Below, in pieces: positions 32,997 to 40,707 of a stretch of DNA of 40,707 bases (the stretch's first letter is position 1; every line of letters begins with the position of its first letter). A program made the position numbers and the translations under genes. The DNA is taken from contig NZ_JAKJSQ010000040.1 of the NCBI RefSeq assembly GCF_050337105.1, positions 1 through 40,707 on the forward strand, in the 5' to 3' direction. The notes under the pieces are model-generated. The model saw nothing but the letters and a program-made list of their open reading frames with translations, made no database searches and was not told where the DNA came from. The DNA is from Aliivibrio_A kagoshimensis (GTDB taxonomy: Bacteria; Pseudomonadota; Gammaproteobacteria; Enterobacterales; Vibrionaceae).

Positions 32997-33485
32997 GTGT
33001 ATAGAGTATATAAGCCTAAAATTGTAAAAAACGCGTTAAACCTCTGGCCACCGTTTTGGGGCGCTGGAATATCAATAACATCAATAAGTGATGATTTTCA
33101 ATGTGTAAGCGTAAGGTTAAAGCACCGATGGTGGAATAAAAATGCTAACCGCAGCCAATATGGTGGTAGCATTTTTTCGATGACCGATCCCATTTTCTCT
33201 TTAATGCTGATGGGCATTTTACGAGAAAAATACTATGTGTGGGACAGCAAAGCAGAAATTGAATTTATTAAACCTGGCTTTTCGATTCTCTCTGCGGAGT
33301 TTGTTATCTCTGAAGAGGTGTTGAATCAGATATATGCTAACACGGAGTCGGGAGACAAGTATTTCCCCCAATTTGAGACCGAAGTGCTTGATAAGAAAGG
33401 GGTGGTAGTGGCTAGAATTAAGCGGACACTGTATATTCGTAAAAAACCACAGTTTCGTAGTGAAGAACTAAAAAACGCACTATAA
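32997..33485 (+). CDS. DUF4442 (hotdog-thioesterase-like) protein
   Basis: About 162 residues. The DUF4442 family pattern is clear: LNLWPPFWGAGISI near the start, QYGGSIFSMTDPIFSLML, and FIKPGFSILSAEF. Relatives adopt the hotdog fold, suggesting an acyl-CoA or acyl-carrier thioesterase role, but none is proven here. The true start is uncertain: GTG 32997 has GGA 7 nt upstream, and in-frame TTG 32934 would add 21 residues. It lies between fur and fldA. Confidence 0.82.
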   Translation: MYRVYKPKIVKNALNLWPPFWGAGISITSISDDFQCVSVRLKHRWWNKNANRSQYGGSIFSMTDPIFSLMLMGILREKYYVWDSKAEIEFIKPGFSILSAEFVISEEVLNQIYANTESGDKYFPQFETEVLDKKGVVVARIKRTLYIRKKPQFRSEELKNAL

Positions 33486-33496
33486 AGTGCGTTTTT
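33471..33496 (+). terminator. Terminator overlapping the DUF4442 stop codon
   Basis: AAAAACGCACT (33471-33481) pairs with AGTGCGTTTTT (33486-33496) around ATAA. The TAA stop is in the loop. It also lies near the fldA 3' end, so it could act in both directions. Confidence 0.85.
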
Positions 33497-33518
33497 GCGT
33501 TTGGTGTGACTGTGGCGG

Positions 33519-34046
33519 CTAGTCTTCAAGTTCAGATAAACACATCTCTTCGTGGATCTGCTTAACCCAGTTGCTAACACGCTCTTCAGTTAACTCAGGT
33601 TGACGATCTTCATCAATACAGAGTCCGATAAAGTGATTGTCATCAACCAGCGCTTTAGACGCTTCAAACTCAAAACCTTCTGTCGACATGTGGCCGACAA
33701 TGGTTGCACCGCGTGCTTCAACGATATCACGAACCGTGCCCATCGCATCACAAAAGTATTCAGCGTAATCTTCTTGGTCGCCACAACCAAAAATAGCAAC
33801 AAGCTTGGTAGAGAAATCAATCGCTTCTAATTCAGGGAAAAAGTCATCCCAATCACACTGAGCTTCACCGTAATACCAAGTTGGAATACCAAGCAGAAGT
33901 AGATCAAAGTTATCGATCTCCTCTTTGCTGCTTTTAGCAATATCTTGAACCTGAACCAGCTGCTTGCCGAGTTGTTTCTGAATCATCTTTGCGATAGCTT
34001 CGGTATTACCTGTGTCACTACCGAAGAAGAGTCCTACGCTTGCCAT
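33519..34046 (-). CDS. fldA: Flavodoxin FldA
   Basis: A 175-residue FMN electron carrier of the cytoplasm that supplies reductive enzymes such as IspG/IspH and ribonucleotide reductase activation. The phosphate-binding loop GSDTGNTE is at about 9-16. PTWYYGEAQCDWDDF and FGCGDQEDYAEYFCDAMG contact the flavin. It is adjacent to fur, as in enterics. It is highly acidic, as usual. Confidence 0.97.
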   Translation of the reverse strand: MASVGLFFGSDTGNTEAIAKMIQKQLGKQLVQVQDIAKSSKEEIDNFDLLLLGIPTWYYGEAQCDWDDFFPELEAIDFSTKLVAIFGCGDQEDYAEYFCDAMGTVRDIVEARGATIVGHMSTEGFEFEASKALVDDNHFIGLCIDEDRQPELTEERVSNWVKQIHEEMCLSELED

Positions 34047-34135
34047 ATTGAAGATTACCTATTATCTAGTGGTACACATTGTACTGTTCAAAATTAAAAT
34101 AGAGTCGAAATCTATTTATATGCTTTTGCTGAGTA

Positions 34136-34357
34136 TTAAGAGAGTCCTGAACTTTCCCAACTCACTTGAATAATGCCTTTTGCAATAAAACCCGCACAAC
34201 CTAAAAAAAGCACTAACCAAACAATTCTACGGCCAAAAACTGGAACATTTCCTTGTTTTAATACATCTTTTATTGCCATTCCAATAAAAAAGAATATTGA
34301 AGCAAACAATAAATCTAGCCCTATCTTTTCAAGTAAGGCGAAGTTTTCATATAACAT
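34136..34357 (-). CDS. DUF2788 small membrane protein
   Basis: 73 residues with two transmembrane helices (about 15-32 and 44-64) separated by a basic loop containing GNVPVFGRRIVW, characteristic of DUF2788. Function unknown. The second of two adjacent ATGs (34357) has better spacing to AAGGA (6 nt) than the first. It lies between ybfF and fldA in the same orientation. Confidence 0.85.
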   Translation of the reverse strand: MLYENFALLEKIGLDLLFASIFFFIGMAIKDVLKQGNVPVFGRRIVWLVLFLGCAGFIAKGIIQVSWESSGLS

Positions 34358-34445
34358 CATTCGTCCTTCAGTGTTGCTATCGACGCACTATAGCATAGGT
34401 TGATTAGCAAAGTTAATTGAAACCGAAAGCATTGAGTTAAAGCGG

Positions 34446-35207
34446 CTATTTTTGTAAAAAACGTTCTACAATTCGATTGATGGTCTCGGGCTTTTCAGCG
34501 TGTAACCAATGTCCCGTATTCGCAACCATATGTGCTTTGGCCTGAGGGAATTGTTTTAAAATCTGTGGTTGATAGTCTGCAATGATGTATTCAGAGTTCT
34601 GCCCTTTAATAAACAGAATTGGACAGTGATTGGGTGCAAGTTCATTCCATCCAATGATATTGTCATACTGCTCGTAGAGCGCATCAATATTAAAACGCAG
34701 TTGATAGTGGGTTTTCCCTCTGTATAGAGACTTATTCAAGAATTGGATTACACCAGGTTCGACAATATGTTCTCTCAATAGCGATAGCGCTTCAGATCGG
34801 TCAATGGGTTGTGCCGCTGCGACGCTCTTTAGTCCTGCAAAGACGCTTTCATGTCGACGAGTATGATAGTCAACAGGCGCCATATCTAAAATAGCAATTC
34901 GTTCAATGTGGTTGTGCTTTGAAGCGGCAAGTGTCATGGCCACTTTTCCACCCATTGAGTGACCTATCACTGAGTAGTTGGTTACTTCAAGCTCTATCAT
35001 TAGTGCTTCAATATCGGCAGCCATAAGGTCATACGTCACCTCATTGGAGTGGAATGAGCGACCGTGGTTACGTAGATCAACACTAATGACCTGATACGTT
35101 TTCTCGAGATGGCGTGCTAAAGCTCCCAAATTATCCAAACTGCCAAACAGTCCATGTATTAAAACGATCGTTGGGCCATTTCCCTGTTGTTTGTAATTTA
35201 AAAGCAC
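34446..35207 (-). CDS. ybfF: Alpha/beta-hydrolase esterase YbfF
   Basis: A 253-residue esterase, acyl-thioester or short-chain ester active in the E. coli relative. The oxyanion HGLFGSLDNLGALAR is at 18-32. The nucleophile is S84 in GHSMGG, followed by DMAPVDYHTRRH. The catalytic His is in NTGHWLHAEKP near the end. It is divergent from seqA, the same arrangement as in E. coli. Confidence 0.94.
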   Translation of the reverse strand: MLLNYKQQGNGPTIVLIHGLFGSLDNLGALARHLEKTYQVISVDLRNHGRSFHSNEVTYDLMAADIEALMIELEVTNYSVIGHSMGGKVAMTLAASKHNHIERIAILDMAPVDYHTRRHESVFAGLKSVAAAQPIDRSEALSLLREHIVEPGVIQFLNKSLYRGKTHYQLRFNIDALYEQYDNIIGWNELAPNHCPILFIKGQNSEYIIADYQPQILKQFPQAKAHMVANTGHWLHAEKPETINRIVERFLQK

Positions 35208-35304
35208 GTTTTTCTCTTTATACTGTTAGGTTTGCCGTAGAGTATAACCAGATATCTATGTATAATCTTTTGGTGATTGACTAATTGATGAAAAAAACGA
35301 CACG

Positions 35305-35883
35305 ATGAAGAAAATTGAGCTAGATGAAGAGCTATATCGTTATATAGCAAGCCAGACTCAGCACATTGGTGAGAGTGCATCCGATATTTTAAGGCGCTTA
35401 CTGCTAGAGTCTAAAGATGACGCTAAGCTTACTGCTGCTAAGTCATCGAATGTGATTGTTGAGACAGCGGTTACTGCCATTGAAGATCCTCGTGCTGGGA
35501 TCTCGGTTAGCAAAGATCCCGTTCATTCAGAGAACCTGAACCGAGTGCATGAAGTTCGTTCTCTGTTAATTTCCGATGAATTCGCCGCTCAAGATAAAGC
35601 AATCGGTCGTTTTATGATGGTTTTATCTGAGTTGTATCGAATAGACCCGCAGGGTTTCTCTGAAGCAACGGAAGTGAAAGGAAGAACACGTCTCTATTTT
35701 GCCGATAATATTGATACTCTGTTAGAGAGTGGCAAAACAACGAAACCAAAATCTATTCCAAATACCCCGTTTTGGGTCATCACTAACACCAATACTGGGC
35801 GAAAACGTCAGATGGTCGATCAGCTTATGACTAAGATGAGCTTTAACTCTGACCTAATCGAAAAAGTAATCGTCGCAATTTAA
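35305..35883 (+). CDS. seqA: Replication-initiation negative regulator SeqA
   Basis: Binds hemimethylated GATC sites, sequestering the origin and organising new DNA. At 192 residues it is slightly longer than E. coli's. The N-terminal oligomerisation domain begins MKKIELDEELYRYIASQT and includes GESASDILRRLL. The C-terminal domain has GRTRLYFADN, TPFWVITNTNTGRKRQM and LIEKVIVAI. The middle linker is long and low in conservation. It is the first gene of a seqA-pgm unit. Confidence 0.97.
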   Translation: MKKIELDEELYRYIASQTQHIGESASDILRRLLLESKDDAKLTAAKSSNVIVETAVTAIEDPRAGISVSKDPVHSENLNRVHEVRSLLISDEFAAQDKAIGRFMMVLSELYRIDPQGFSEATEVKGRTRLYFADNIDTLLESGKTTKPKSIPNTPFWVITNTNTGRKRQMVDQLMTKMSFNSDLIEKVIVAI

Positions 35884-35898
35884 TTGCGGCGTTTTTTT
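35871..35898 (+). terminator. Terminator or attenuator straddling the seqA stop
   Basis: CGTCGCAA pairs with TTGCGGCG, one G-T pair included, with the TAA stop within the loop. Seven T residues follow. It separates seqA from pgm, 16 bases before the pgm ATG, so pgm may rely on read-through or its own promoter. Confidence 0.8.
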
Positions 35899-35914
35899 TA
35901 TTAAGGACTATAAA

Positions 35915-37561
35915 ATGGCCATTCATCCCCGCGCTGGGCAGAAAGTGCTGCAACAAGATCTCTGTAATATCCCTTCTCTAGTCTCTAACTATTTCTTATT
36001 GAACCCCGACGCAACAGATCGTGCACAACGTGTTCAGTTCGGTACTTCTGGTCACCGGGGGAGCGCGAATAAATGCACTTTCAATCAACACCACATTTGG
36101 GCTATTGCTCAAGCGGTTGCGGAGTTAAGACATGATCGTGGGTTAACGGGGCCTCTGTTTCTTGGTAAAGATACGCATGCCTTATCTGAGCCAGCATTCA
36201 CCTCTACGCTTGAGGTGTTAGTGGCGAATGGCGTCAAGGTGATCATTCAAAAAGGGAACGGTTACACACCAACCCCTGGCATATCACATGCAATCTTGTG
36301 CCATAACCGTACTCATACTGAATGTGCGGATGGTATTGTGATCACGCCATCGCATAATCCTCCACAAGATGGTGGCATCAAATATAACCCTAGCCATGGT
36401 GGCCCAGCCGAAGGGGAGTTGACAACCATCATTGAAGATCGCGCGAATGAACTGATCGCTGGTGATTTGGCTGATGTGAAACGAATTGATATTGTAACGG
36501 CGATGGCCAGTGATTTAGTGACAGAGCTTGATCTAGTCACGCCTTACATCGATGATCTGAAACATGTGATTGATATTGAAGCGATACAAAAAGCTAACTT
36601 GACGTTAGGTGTTGATCCACTTGGTGGTGCAGGTATTGAGTATTGGCGACAAATAGCACAACACTTCTCATTAGACTTGACTTTAGTGAGTGACGTCGTT
36701 GACCCGACTTTTCAGTTTATGTCATTAGATAAAGATGGAGTGATTCGGATGGATTGCTCATCTGAGTATGCGATGTCAGGCCTGTTATCCTTAAAAGATC
36801 AGTATGATTTGGCTTTTGGTAACGACCCTGACTATGATCGACATGGCATTGTCACACCTTCAGGCTTGATGAATCCGAACCACTATTTAGCCGTATGTAT
36901 TGATTACCTATTTAGGCACCGCCCAAACTGGAAGCCATCGGTAGCGGTTGGTAAAACCTTAGTATCGAGTGCGATCATCGATAAAGTGGTTAAGGACCTT
37001 GGCCGTGAATTGTGCGAGGTTCCTGTTGGGTTTAAATGGTTTGTTGATGGTCTCTTTAGTGGCGAGTTAGGCTTTGGTGGTGAAGAGAGCGCAGGTGCCT
37101 CTTTTTTACGCAGTGATGGAACCCCTTGGTCAACGGATAAAGATGGCATTATTTTATGCTTATTGGCAGCAGAAATTACCGCTGTTACTGGGCTTAATCC
37201 ACAACAATATTATAATAAGTTAGCTGAAAAACACGGTGATTCTCACTATAACCGGGTTCAGGCAGTAGCAAACAGCGAACAAAAAAGAGTCTTGAAAGCA
37301 CTTAACGCTGAGATGGTTACCGCTGATACATTAGCAGGCGATCCTATTACTGAAAAGTTAACTCATGCCTCTGGAAATGGAGCCGCTATCGGAGGTTTAA
37401 AAGTGAGCACTGAGTTTGGTTGGTTTGCAGCAAGACCTTCAGGAACGGAAGATATTTATAAAATATATTGTGAAAGCTTTAAAGACGAACAGCACCTACG
37501 TTTAATAGAGGCAGAAGCTCAAACTATGGTGAATAGCGTGTTTGAGCAAGCAGGGTTATAA
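35915..37561 (+). CDS. pgm: Phosphoglucomutase (alpha-D-glucose)
   Basis: Interconverts glucose-1-P and glucose-6-P. 548 residues. The N-terminal TSGHRGS (44-50) is followed by the phosphoserine loop TPSHNPPQDGG with S146. The metal motif GNDPDYDRHG and the sugar loop GGEESAGASF follow. The phosphate-binding RPSGTEDIYKIY is near the end. It sits 32 nt after seqA with AAGGA before ATG, the order seen in E. coli. Confidence 0.97.
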   Translation: MAIHPRAGQKVLQQDLCNIPSLVSNYFLLNPDATDRAQRVQFGTSGHRGSANKCTFNQHHIWAIAQAVAELRHDRGLTGPLFLGKDTHALSEPAFTSTLEVLVANGVKVIIQKGNGYTPTPGISHAILCHNRTHTECADGIVITPSHNPPQDGGIKYNPSHGGPAEGELTTIIEDRANELIAGDLADVKRIDIVTAMASDLVTELDLVTPYIDDLKHVIDIEAIQKANLTLGVDPLGGAGIEYWRQIAQHFSLDLTLVSDVVDPTFQFMSLDKDGVIRMDCSSEYAMSGLLSLKDQYDLAFGNDPDYDRHGIVTPSGLMNPNHYLAVCIDYLFRHRPNWKPSVAVGKTLVSSAIIDKVVKDLGRELCEVPVGFKWFVDGLFSGELGFGGEESAGASFLRSDGTPWSTDKDGIILCLLAAEITAVTGLNPQQYYNKLAEKHGDSHYNRVQAVANSEQKRVLKALNAEMVTADTLAGDPITEKLTHASGNGAAIGGLKVSTEFGWFAARPSGTEDIYKIYCESFKDEQHLRLIEAEAQTMVNSVFEQAGL

Positions 37562-37566
37562 CAAAC

Positions 37567-37596
37567 AGCCAACCATTAAGGGTTGGCTTTTTTTTG
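37567..37596 (+). terminator. Terminator of pgm
   Basis: An 8-bp stem AGCCAACC/GGTTGGCT has a 6-nt loop and an 8-T run, six bases after the pgm stop. The opposing DUF1853 gene stops just beyond. Confidence 0.9.
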
Positions 37597-37597
37597 T

Positions 37598-38392
37598 TTA
37601 ATTTATGTTGATCCATTCATTAGGAACAATAAACCAGAAGACACCACTTTCAGATTGCAAATGCACAGTCCTACTGATTTTACCTATTTCAAAAGGCTTC
37701 TCAGACAAGGAGGGTTTGCCGCTCATCCATTGTGACTTATCTAATAAATAGAGTGGTTCATTAATTAACGGATATTGATGCTCAAAACACCATTGCCCGG
37801 TGATTGTCTTTTTATTCAAAGCCAAACCACAGCAGTGACTTGGTAGTCGCTCTTCAAGGAAAGGGTTGGTGTATAACCTACCTTGTACGAGCATTTTGGG
37901 CTTAATAGCTTCCGTATAACAAGTTTGCGCGATAAATGCGTCTGATGAGGTGAGTGTTAATTGGTGATTCAGCATTTTGTCGATCTTTAGATCTAAACGA
38001 TCACTGTTGTTTGGCCCTAACCACTGCCCTTGGTAAAAGAGATAGAATTTGACCGCAATTTCCCAATGCTCTAATTGCTGTGTGGCATGTTCTCTAAGGA
38101 TAAAATCAATAGCGCCAATAGTACGCCCTTCATGGTTTATTTGTACCTCTTCCGCAATAAGATCATAGTGAGCCGATTGCTCAATCACTTGTTTCCATAA
38201 CCATTGATAATAGAAACCTAGGCGGTTGGATAACCCGTACGATCCTGAAATGAAGGGCTGAAAGTGAATACCGTTCAAATTGCCGACATTGAGAACAATA
38301 GGATCGATAAAGAGTGAGGGAGAGTGAATAATCCAATCGAGATCGGCCGCATACTTTGAAGTATCCGCAAAAAGAGAGGCTGTTGATTTCAT
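37598..38392 (-). CDS. DUF1853 family protein
   Basis: 264 residues. The family core GAIDFILREH, then HWEIAVKFYLFYQGQWLGPNNSDRLDLKIDKMLNHQL (about 113-171) is clear. The order of an Asp in AIDF, then E and K in EIAVKF resembles a PD-(D/E)XK nuclease core, but spacing differs from the canonical ExK and I cannot claim activity. No signal peptide or membrane segment. It is divergent from ybgI. Function unknown. Confidence 0.85.
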   Translation of the reverse strand: MKSTASLFADTSKYAADLDWIIHSPSLFIDPIVLNVGNLNGIHFQPFISGSYGLSNRLGFYYQWLWKQVIEQSAHYDLIAEEVQINHEGRTIGAIDFILREHATQQLEHWEIAVKFYLFYQGQWLGPNNSDRLDLKIDKMLNHQLTLTSSDAFIAQTCYTEAIKPKMLVQGRLYTNPFLEERLPSHCCGLALNKKTITGQWCFEHQYPLINEPLYLLDKSQWMSGKPSLSEKPFEIGKISRTVHLQSESGVFWFIVPNEWININ

Positions 38393-38535
38393 TAAGGACT
38401 CGACGTTGAGAGTTGTTGATAAGAGAGTATCTCATTGCATTTACCCTGTCACTCTTGCTAGAAAAACAGCCGTTCCCCATTGATAGCGAGATAAAAATAG
38501 TTACACTGAAGAAAACGCCACCATAGAAGCCAATT

Positions 38536-39291
38536 ATGAACAATTACCAATTAGAAACCGTACTAAATCAACTGTTGACGCCTCAGATTATTAAAGACTA
38601 CTGCCCTAATGGACTTCAGGTTGAAGGGGCAGCAGAAGTTAACACCATTATTACTGGCGTCACGGCGTCACAAGATCTAATCGACCGTGCTATAGATGAA
38701 AAAGCAGAGGCATTATTGGTTCACCATGGTTACTTTTGGAAAGGTGAATCTGAGCCGATAAAAGGGATGAAATACCGCAGAATCCGAGCATTAATTGAGC
38801 ATGATATTAATCTTTATGCTTATCATCTTCCACTTGATATTCATCCAACTTTAGGTAATAACGCTCAATTAGCGACACGTTTGGGGATCATAGATCTTGA
38901 GGGTTTAGAAGAGAGTACTCCATCAATTGCCATGCAGGGACGATTTCAACAACCGACCTCATGTGAAGAGTTAACCGCTCGTTTGGATAATGAGCTTAAC
39001 AGAGCACCTTTACACATTGCCCATTCAGGCAGTTCAATGATCACTCGTATTGGTTGGTGTACGGGTGGGGGGCAAGACTATATCGATCTAGCTGCTGAAA
39101 AGGGGCTTGATGCATTTATTTCGGGTGAGATTTCTGAACGTACGGTTCACTCGGCACGAGAACTAGGGATCCACTATTTTGCTGCAGGTCATCATGCAAC
39201 TGAGCGATATGGCGTGAAAGCCTTAGGTGAATGGCTAGCGACTGAACATGATGTATCGGTTACCTTCATTGATATAGATAATCCAGTATAG
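38536..39291 (+). CDS. ybgI: Nif3-like dinuclear metal protein YbgI
   Basis: 251 residues of the NIF3/GTP cyclohydrolase I type 2 family, a hexameric ring with two metals per subunit. Metal ligands are seen in LLVHHGYFWKG, YHLPLDIHP and FISGEISE. FAAGHHATERYGV is near the end. Relatives act on GTP or interact with regulators; a DNA-repair link has been proposed. It lies between DUF1853 and gltA. Confidence 0.93.
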   Translation: MNNYQLETVLNQLLTPQIIKDYCPNGLQVEGAAEVNTIITGVTASQDLIDRAIDEKAEALLVHHGYFWKGESEPIKGMKYRRIRALIEHDINLYAYHLPLDIHPTLGNNAQLATRLGIIDLEGLEESTPSIAMQGRFQQPTSCEELTARLDNELNRAPLHIAHSGSSMITRIGWCTGGGQDYIDLAAEKGLDAFISGEISERTVHSARELGIHYFAAGHHATERYGVKALGEWLATEHDVSVTFIDIDNPV

Positions 39292-39306
39292 ACAGATAAC
39301 ATCAAC

Positions 39307-39332
39307 AAAAAAGCCGCATGATTATGCGGCTT
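39307..39332 (-). terminator. Terminator of gltA
   Basis: AAGCCGCAT/ATGCGGCTT with a 4-nt GATT loop is followed leftward by a T-run, between the gltA and ybgI stop codons. Confidence 0.85.
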
Positions 39333-39360
39333 ATATCTATCTAATGTCTCGATTTGGAAC

Positions 39361-40650
39361 TTATTCGCGCTCGTGCATTGGTTTGAACTCTTGACGAGTT
39401 TTACCAGTGTAAAGCTGACGTGGGCGACCAATTCGATTCAATGGATCGTTGTGCATTTCGTTCCAGTGAGCAATCCAGCCAATGGTACGAGAAAGTGCAA
39501 AGATAACAGTAAACATTGACACTGGGATCTTAATCGCTTTTAAGATAATACCTGAGTAAAAATCGACGTTAGGGTAGAGTTTCTTCTCAACAAAATATGG
39601 GTCAGACAGAGCAATGCGCTCAAGTTCCATCGCCACATCTAGCAGTGGATCGTTGATCTCTAACTCTTTGAGTACTTCATGACACGTTTCACGCATTACT
39701 GTTGCGCGTGGGTCATAGTTTTTATAAACGCGGTGGCCAAAGCCCATTAAACGGAATGGGTCATTTTTGTCCTTGGCGCGTCGAACATACTCTGGAATAT
39801 TCTCAACACAACCAATCTCTTCAAGCATGTGTAAACAAGCTTCGTTGGCACCGCCGTGGGCAGGACCCCAAAGTGAAGCAATACCTGCAGCAATACAGGC
39901 AAATGGGTTTGCACCAGACGAACCAGCAAGACGTACTGTAGAGGTTGAAGCATTCTGTTCATGGTCAGCATGCAGGGTGAAAATCTTATCCATTGCACGA
40001 CCGACAATTGGGTTTACCACATACTCTTCACAAGGTGTTGCAAACATCATATGCAAAAAGTTTTCAGCATAAGTTAAGTCATTTCGTGGGTAGATAAACG
40101 GCTGACCAATTGAATATTTGTAAGACATTGCTGACAGTGTCGGCATTTTTGATAGCAAGCGGAATGCAGTGATTTCACGATGCTGGTCATTATTGATATC
40201 TAGTGAATCATGGTAGAAGGCAGCTAATGCACCAACAACTCCACACATAACGGCCATTGGGTGAGCGTCACGTCGGAAACCGTGGAAGAAGCTCGCAATC
40301 TGTTCATGAACCATTGTGTGACGAGTTACCGTCGTTTGAAACTCTTCATATTCAGCTTTAGATGGCGGCACGCCATATAGCAAGATGTAACATACTTCTA
40401 AATAGTCAGCGTTGTTAGCAAGCTGATCAATCGGAAATCCACGGTGAAGTAGGATCCCTTTGTCCCCGTCGATATAAGTAATCTGAGATTCACAAGAGGC
40501 AGTAGCAAGAAATCCAGGGTCAAACGTAAAGTAACCATTCGCACCTAATTTACGAACATCGACCACTTCGTGACCTAAAACCCCCTTTATAATTGGCAAT
40601 TCTATAGGAGCTTCACCTTCAATATGAAGGGTTGCTTTCTTATCAGCCAT
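39361..40650 (-). CDS. gltA: Citrate synthase (type II, hexameric)
   Basis: Condenses oxaloacetate and acetyl-CoA at TCA entry. 429 residues. The N-terminal regulatory region (MADKKATLHIEGEAPIELP) is typical of NADH-inhibited Gram-negative GltA. Catalytic histidines lie in LHADHEQNAST and WGPAHGGANEA, and the active-site GFGHRVYKNYDPRA follows. AAAGGAG lies 6 nt before ATG. Only 57 bases upstream remain in the window, so its promoter is outside. Confidence 0.98.
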   Translation of the reverse strand: MADKKATLHIEGEAPIELPIIKGVLGHEVVDVRKLGANGYFTFDPGFLATASCESQITYIDGDKGILLHRGFPIDQLANNADYLEVCYILLYGVPPSKAEYEEFQTTVTRHTMVHEQIASFFHGFRRDAHPMAVMCGVVGALAAFYHDSLDINNDQHREITAFRLLSKMPTLSAMSYKYSIGQPFIYPRNDLTYAENFLHMMFATPCEEYVVNPIVGRAMDKIFTLHADHEQNASTSTVRLAGSSGANPFACIAAGIASLWGPAHGGANEACLHMLEEIGCVENIPEYVRRAKDKNDPFRLMGFGHRVYKNYDPRATVMRETCHEVLKELEINDPLLDVAMELERIALSDPYFVEKKLYPNVDFYSGIILKAIKIPVSMFTVIFALSRTIGWIAHWNEMHNDPLNRIGRPRQLYTGKTRQEFKPMHERE

Positions 40651-40707
40651 AACATTCTCCTTTGTTTTTATAAACTATCCCGGATATGAGAGTGCAAACT
40701 TTGTACC

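Overview
The window is about 40.7 kb of bacterial chromosome, moderately AT-rich and densely coding. It almost certainly comes from the family Vibrionaceae. A toxR-toxS pair lies divergent from htpG-adk-hemH, followed by rfaH, asnB, nag genes, glnS, fur, fldA, seqA-pgm and gltA. ToxRS is diagnostic of vibrios and their relatives, and nearly every protein reads as an ortholog of a known Vibrio or E. coli protein. Genus and species cannot be fixed from what I can see (Vibrio, Photobacterium, Aliivibrio or a sister genus). I found no phage, insertion sequence, integrase, CRISPR array or defence island. One base, 21227, is an unresolved n.

Layout. 1-2000: ybaK (Cys-tRNA(Pro) deacylase) and a LysE-type exporter, then tRNA-Pro(TGG) followed by two decayed copies of its 3' end and terminator, then an Lrp-type regulator. 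2100-4700: a nucleoside-recognition (Gate) membrane protein divergent from that regulator, an unknown exported protein and a TraB/GumN protein. 4700-8800: a copper-homeostasis block made of copA, a previously unlisted 24-codon membrane peptide gene and copG, all reading leftward from a textbook CueR-type promoter. A tiny DUF2986 gene and divergent cueR complete it. 8800-11500: nfeD, the SPFH protein gene qmcA and cnoX/ybbN. 11500-14000: an SDR gene with a TIGR01777 (YfcH-like) epimerase gene, and divergent yfcE. 14000-19500: toxRS divergent from htpG (with a sigma-32-like promoter), then adk and hemH. 19500-25400: a POT peptide transporter, rfaH, asnB and a Kef-type antiporter. 25400-30500: nagC-nagA-nagB divergent from nagE, with CRP-like and NagC-like sites between them. 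30500-40700: glnS, fur, a DUF4442 gene, fldA, a DUF2788 gene, ybfF, seqA-pgm, a DUF1853 gene, ybgI and gltA.

How the genes work together. The copper block is a closed circuit: CueR senses Cu(I) and fires copA, and the pump and CopG detoxify the cytoplasm and periplasm. The nag block imports GlcNAc as the 6-phosphate (NagE), deacetylates it (NagA) and deaminates/isomerises it (NagB) to fructose-6-P, under NagC and probably CRP. The ToxRS/HtpG intergenic region links an envelope-sensing virulence regulator to heat shock. The right end is central housekeeping: iron control, flavodoxin, replication sequestration, sugar-phosphate metabolism and entry to the TCA cycle.

I do not see a clearly new multi-gene system. 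The best leads are the copA-copG small peptide gene, the DUF2986/CueR operator inverted repeat, the serial decay of tRNA-Pro modules, the inverted-repeat cluster between htpG and adk, and a second candidate membrane microprotein upstream of cnoX.
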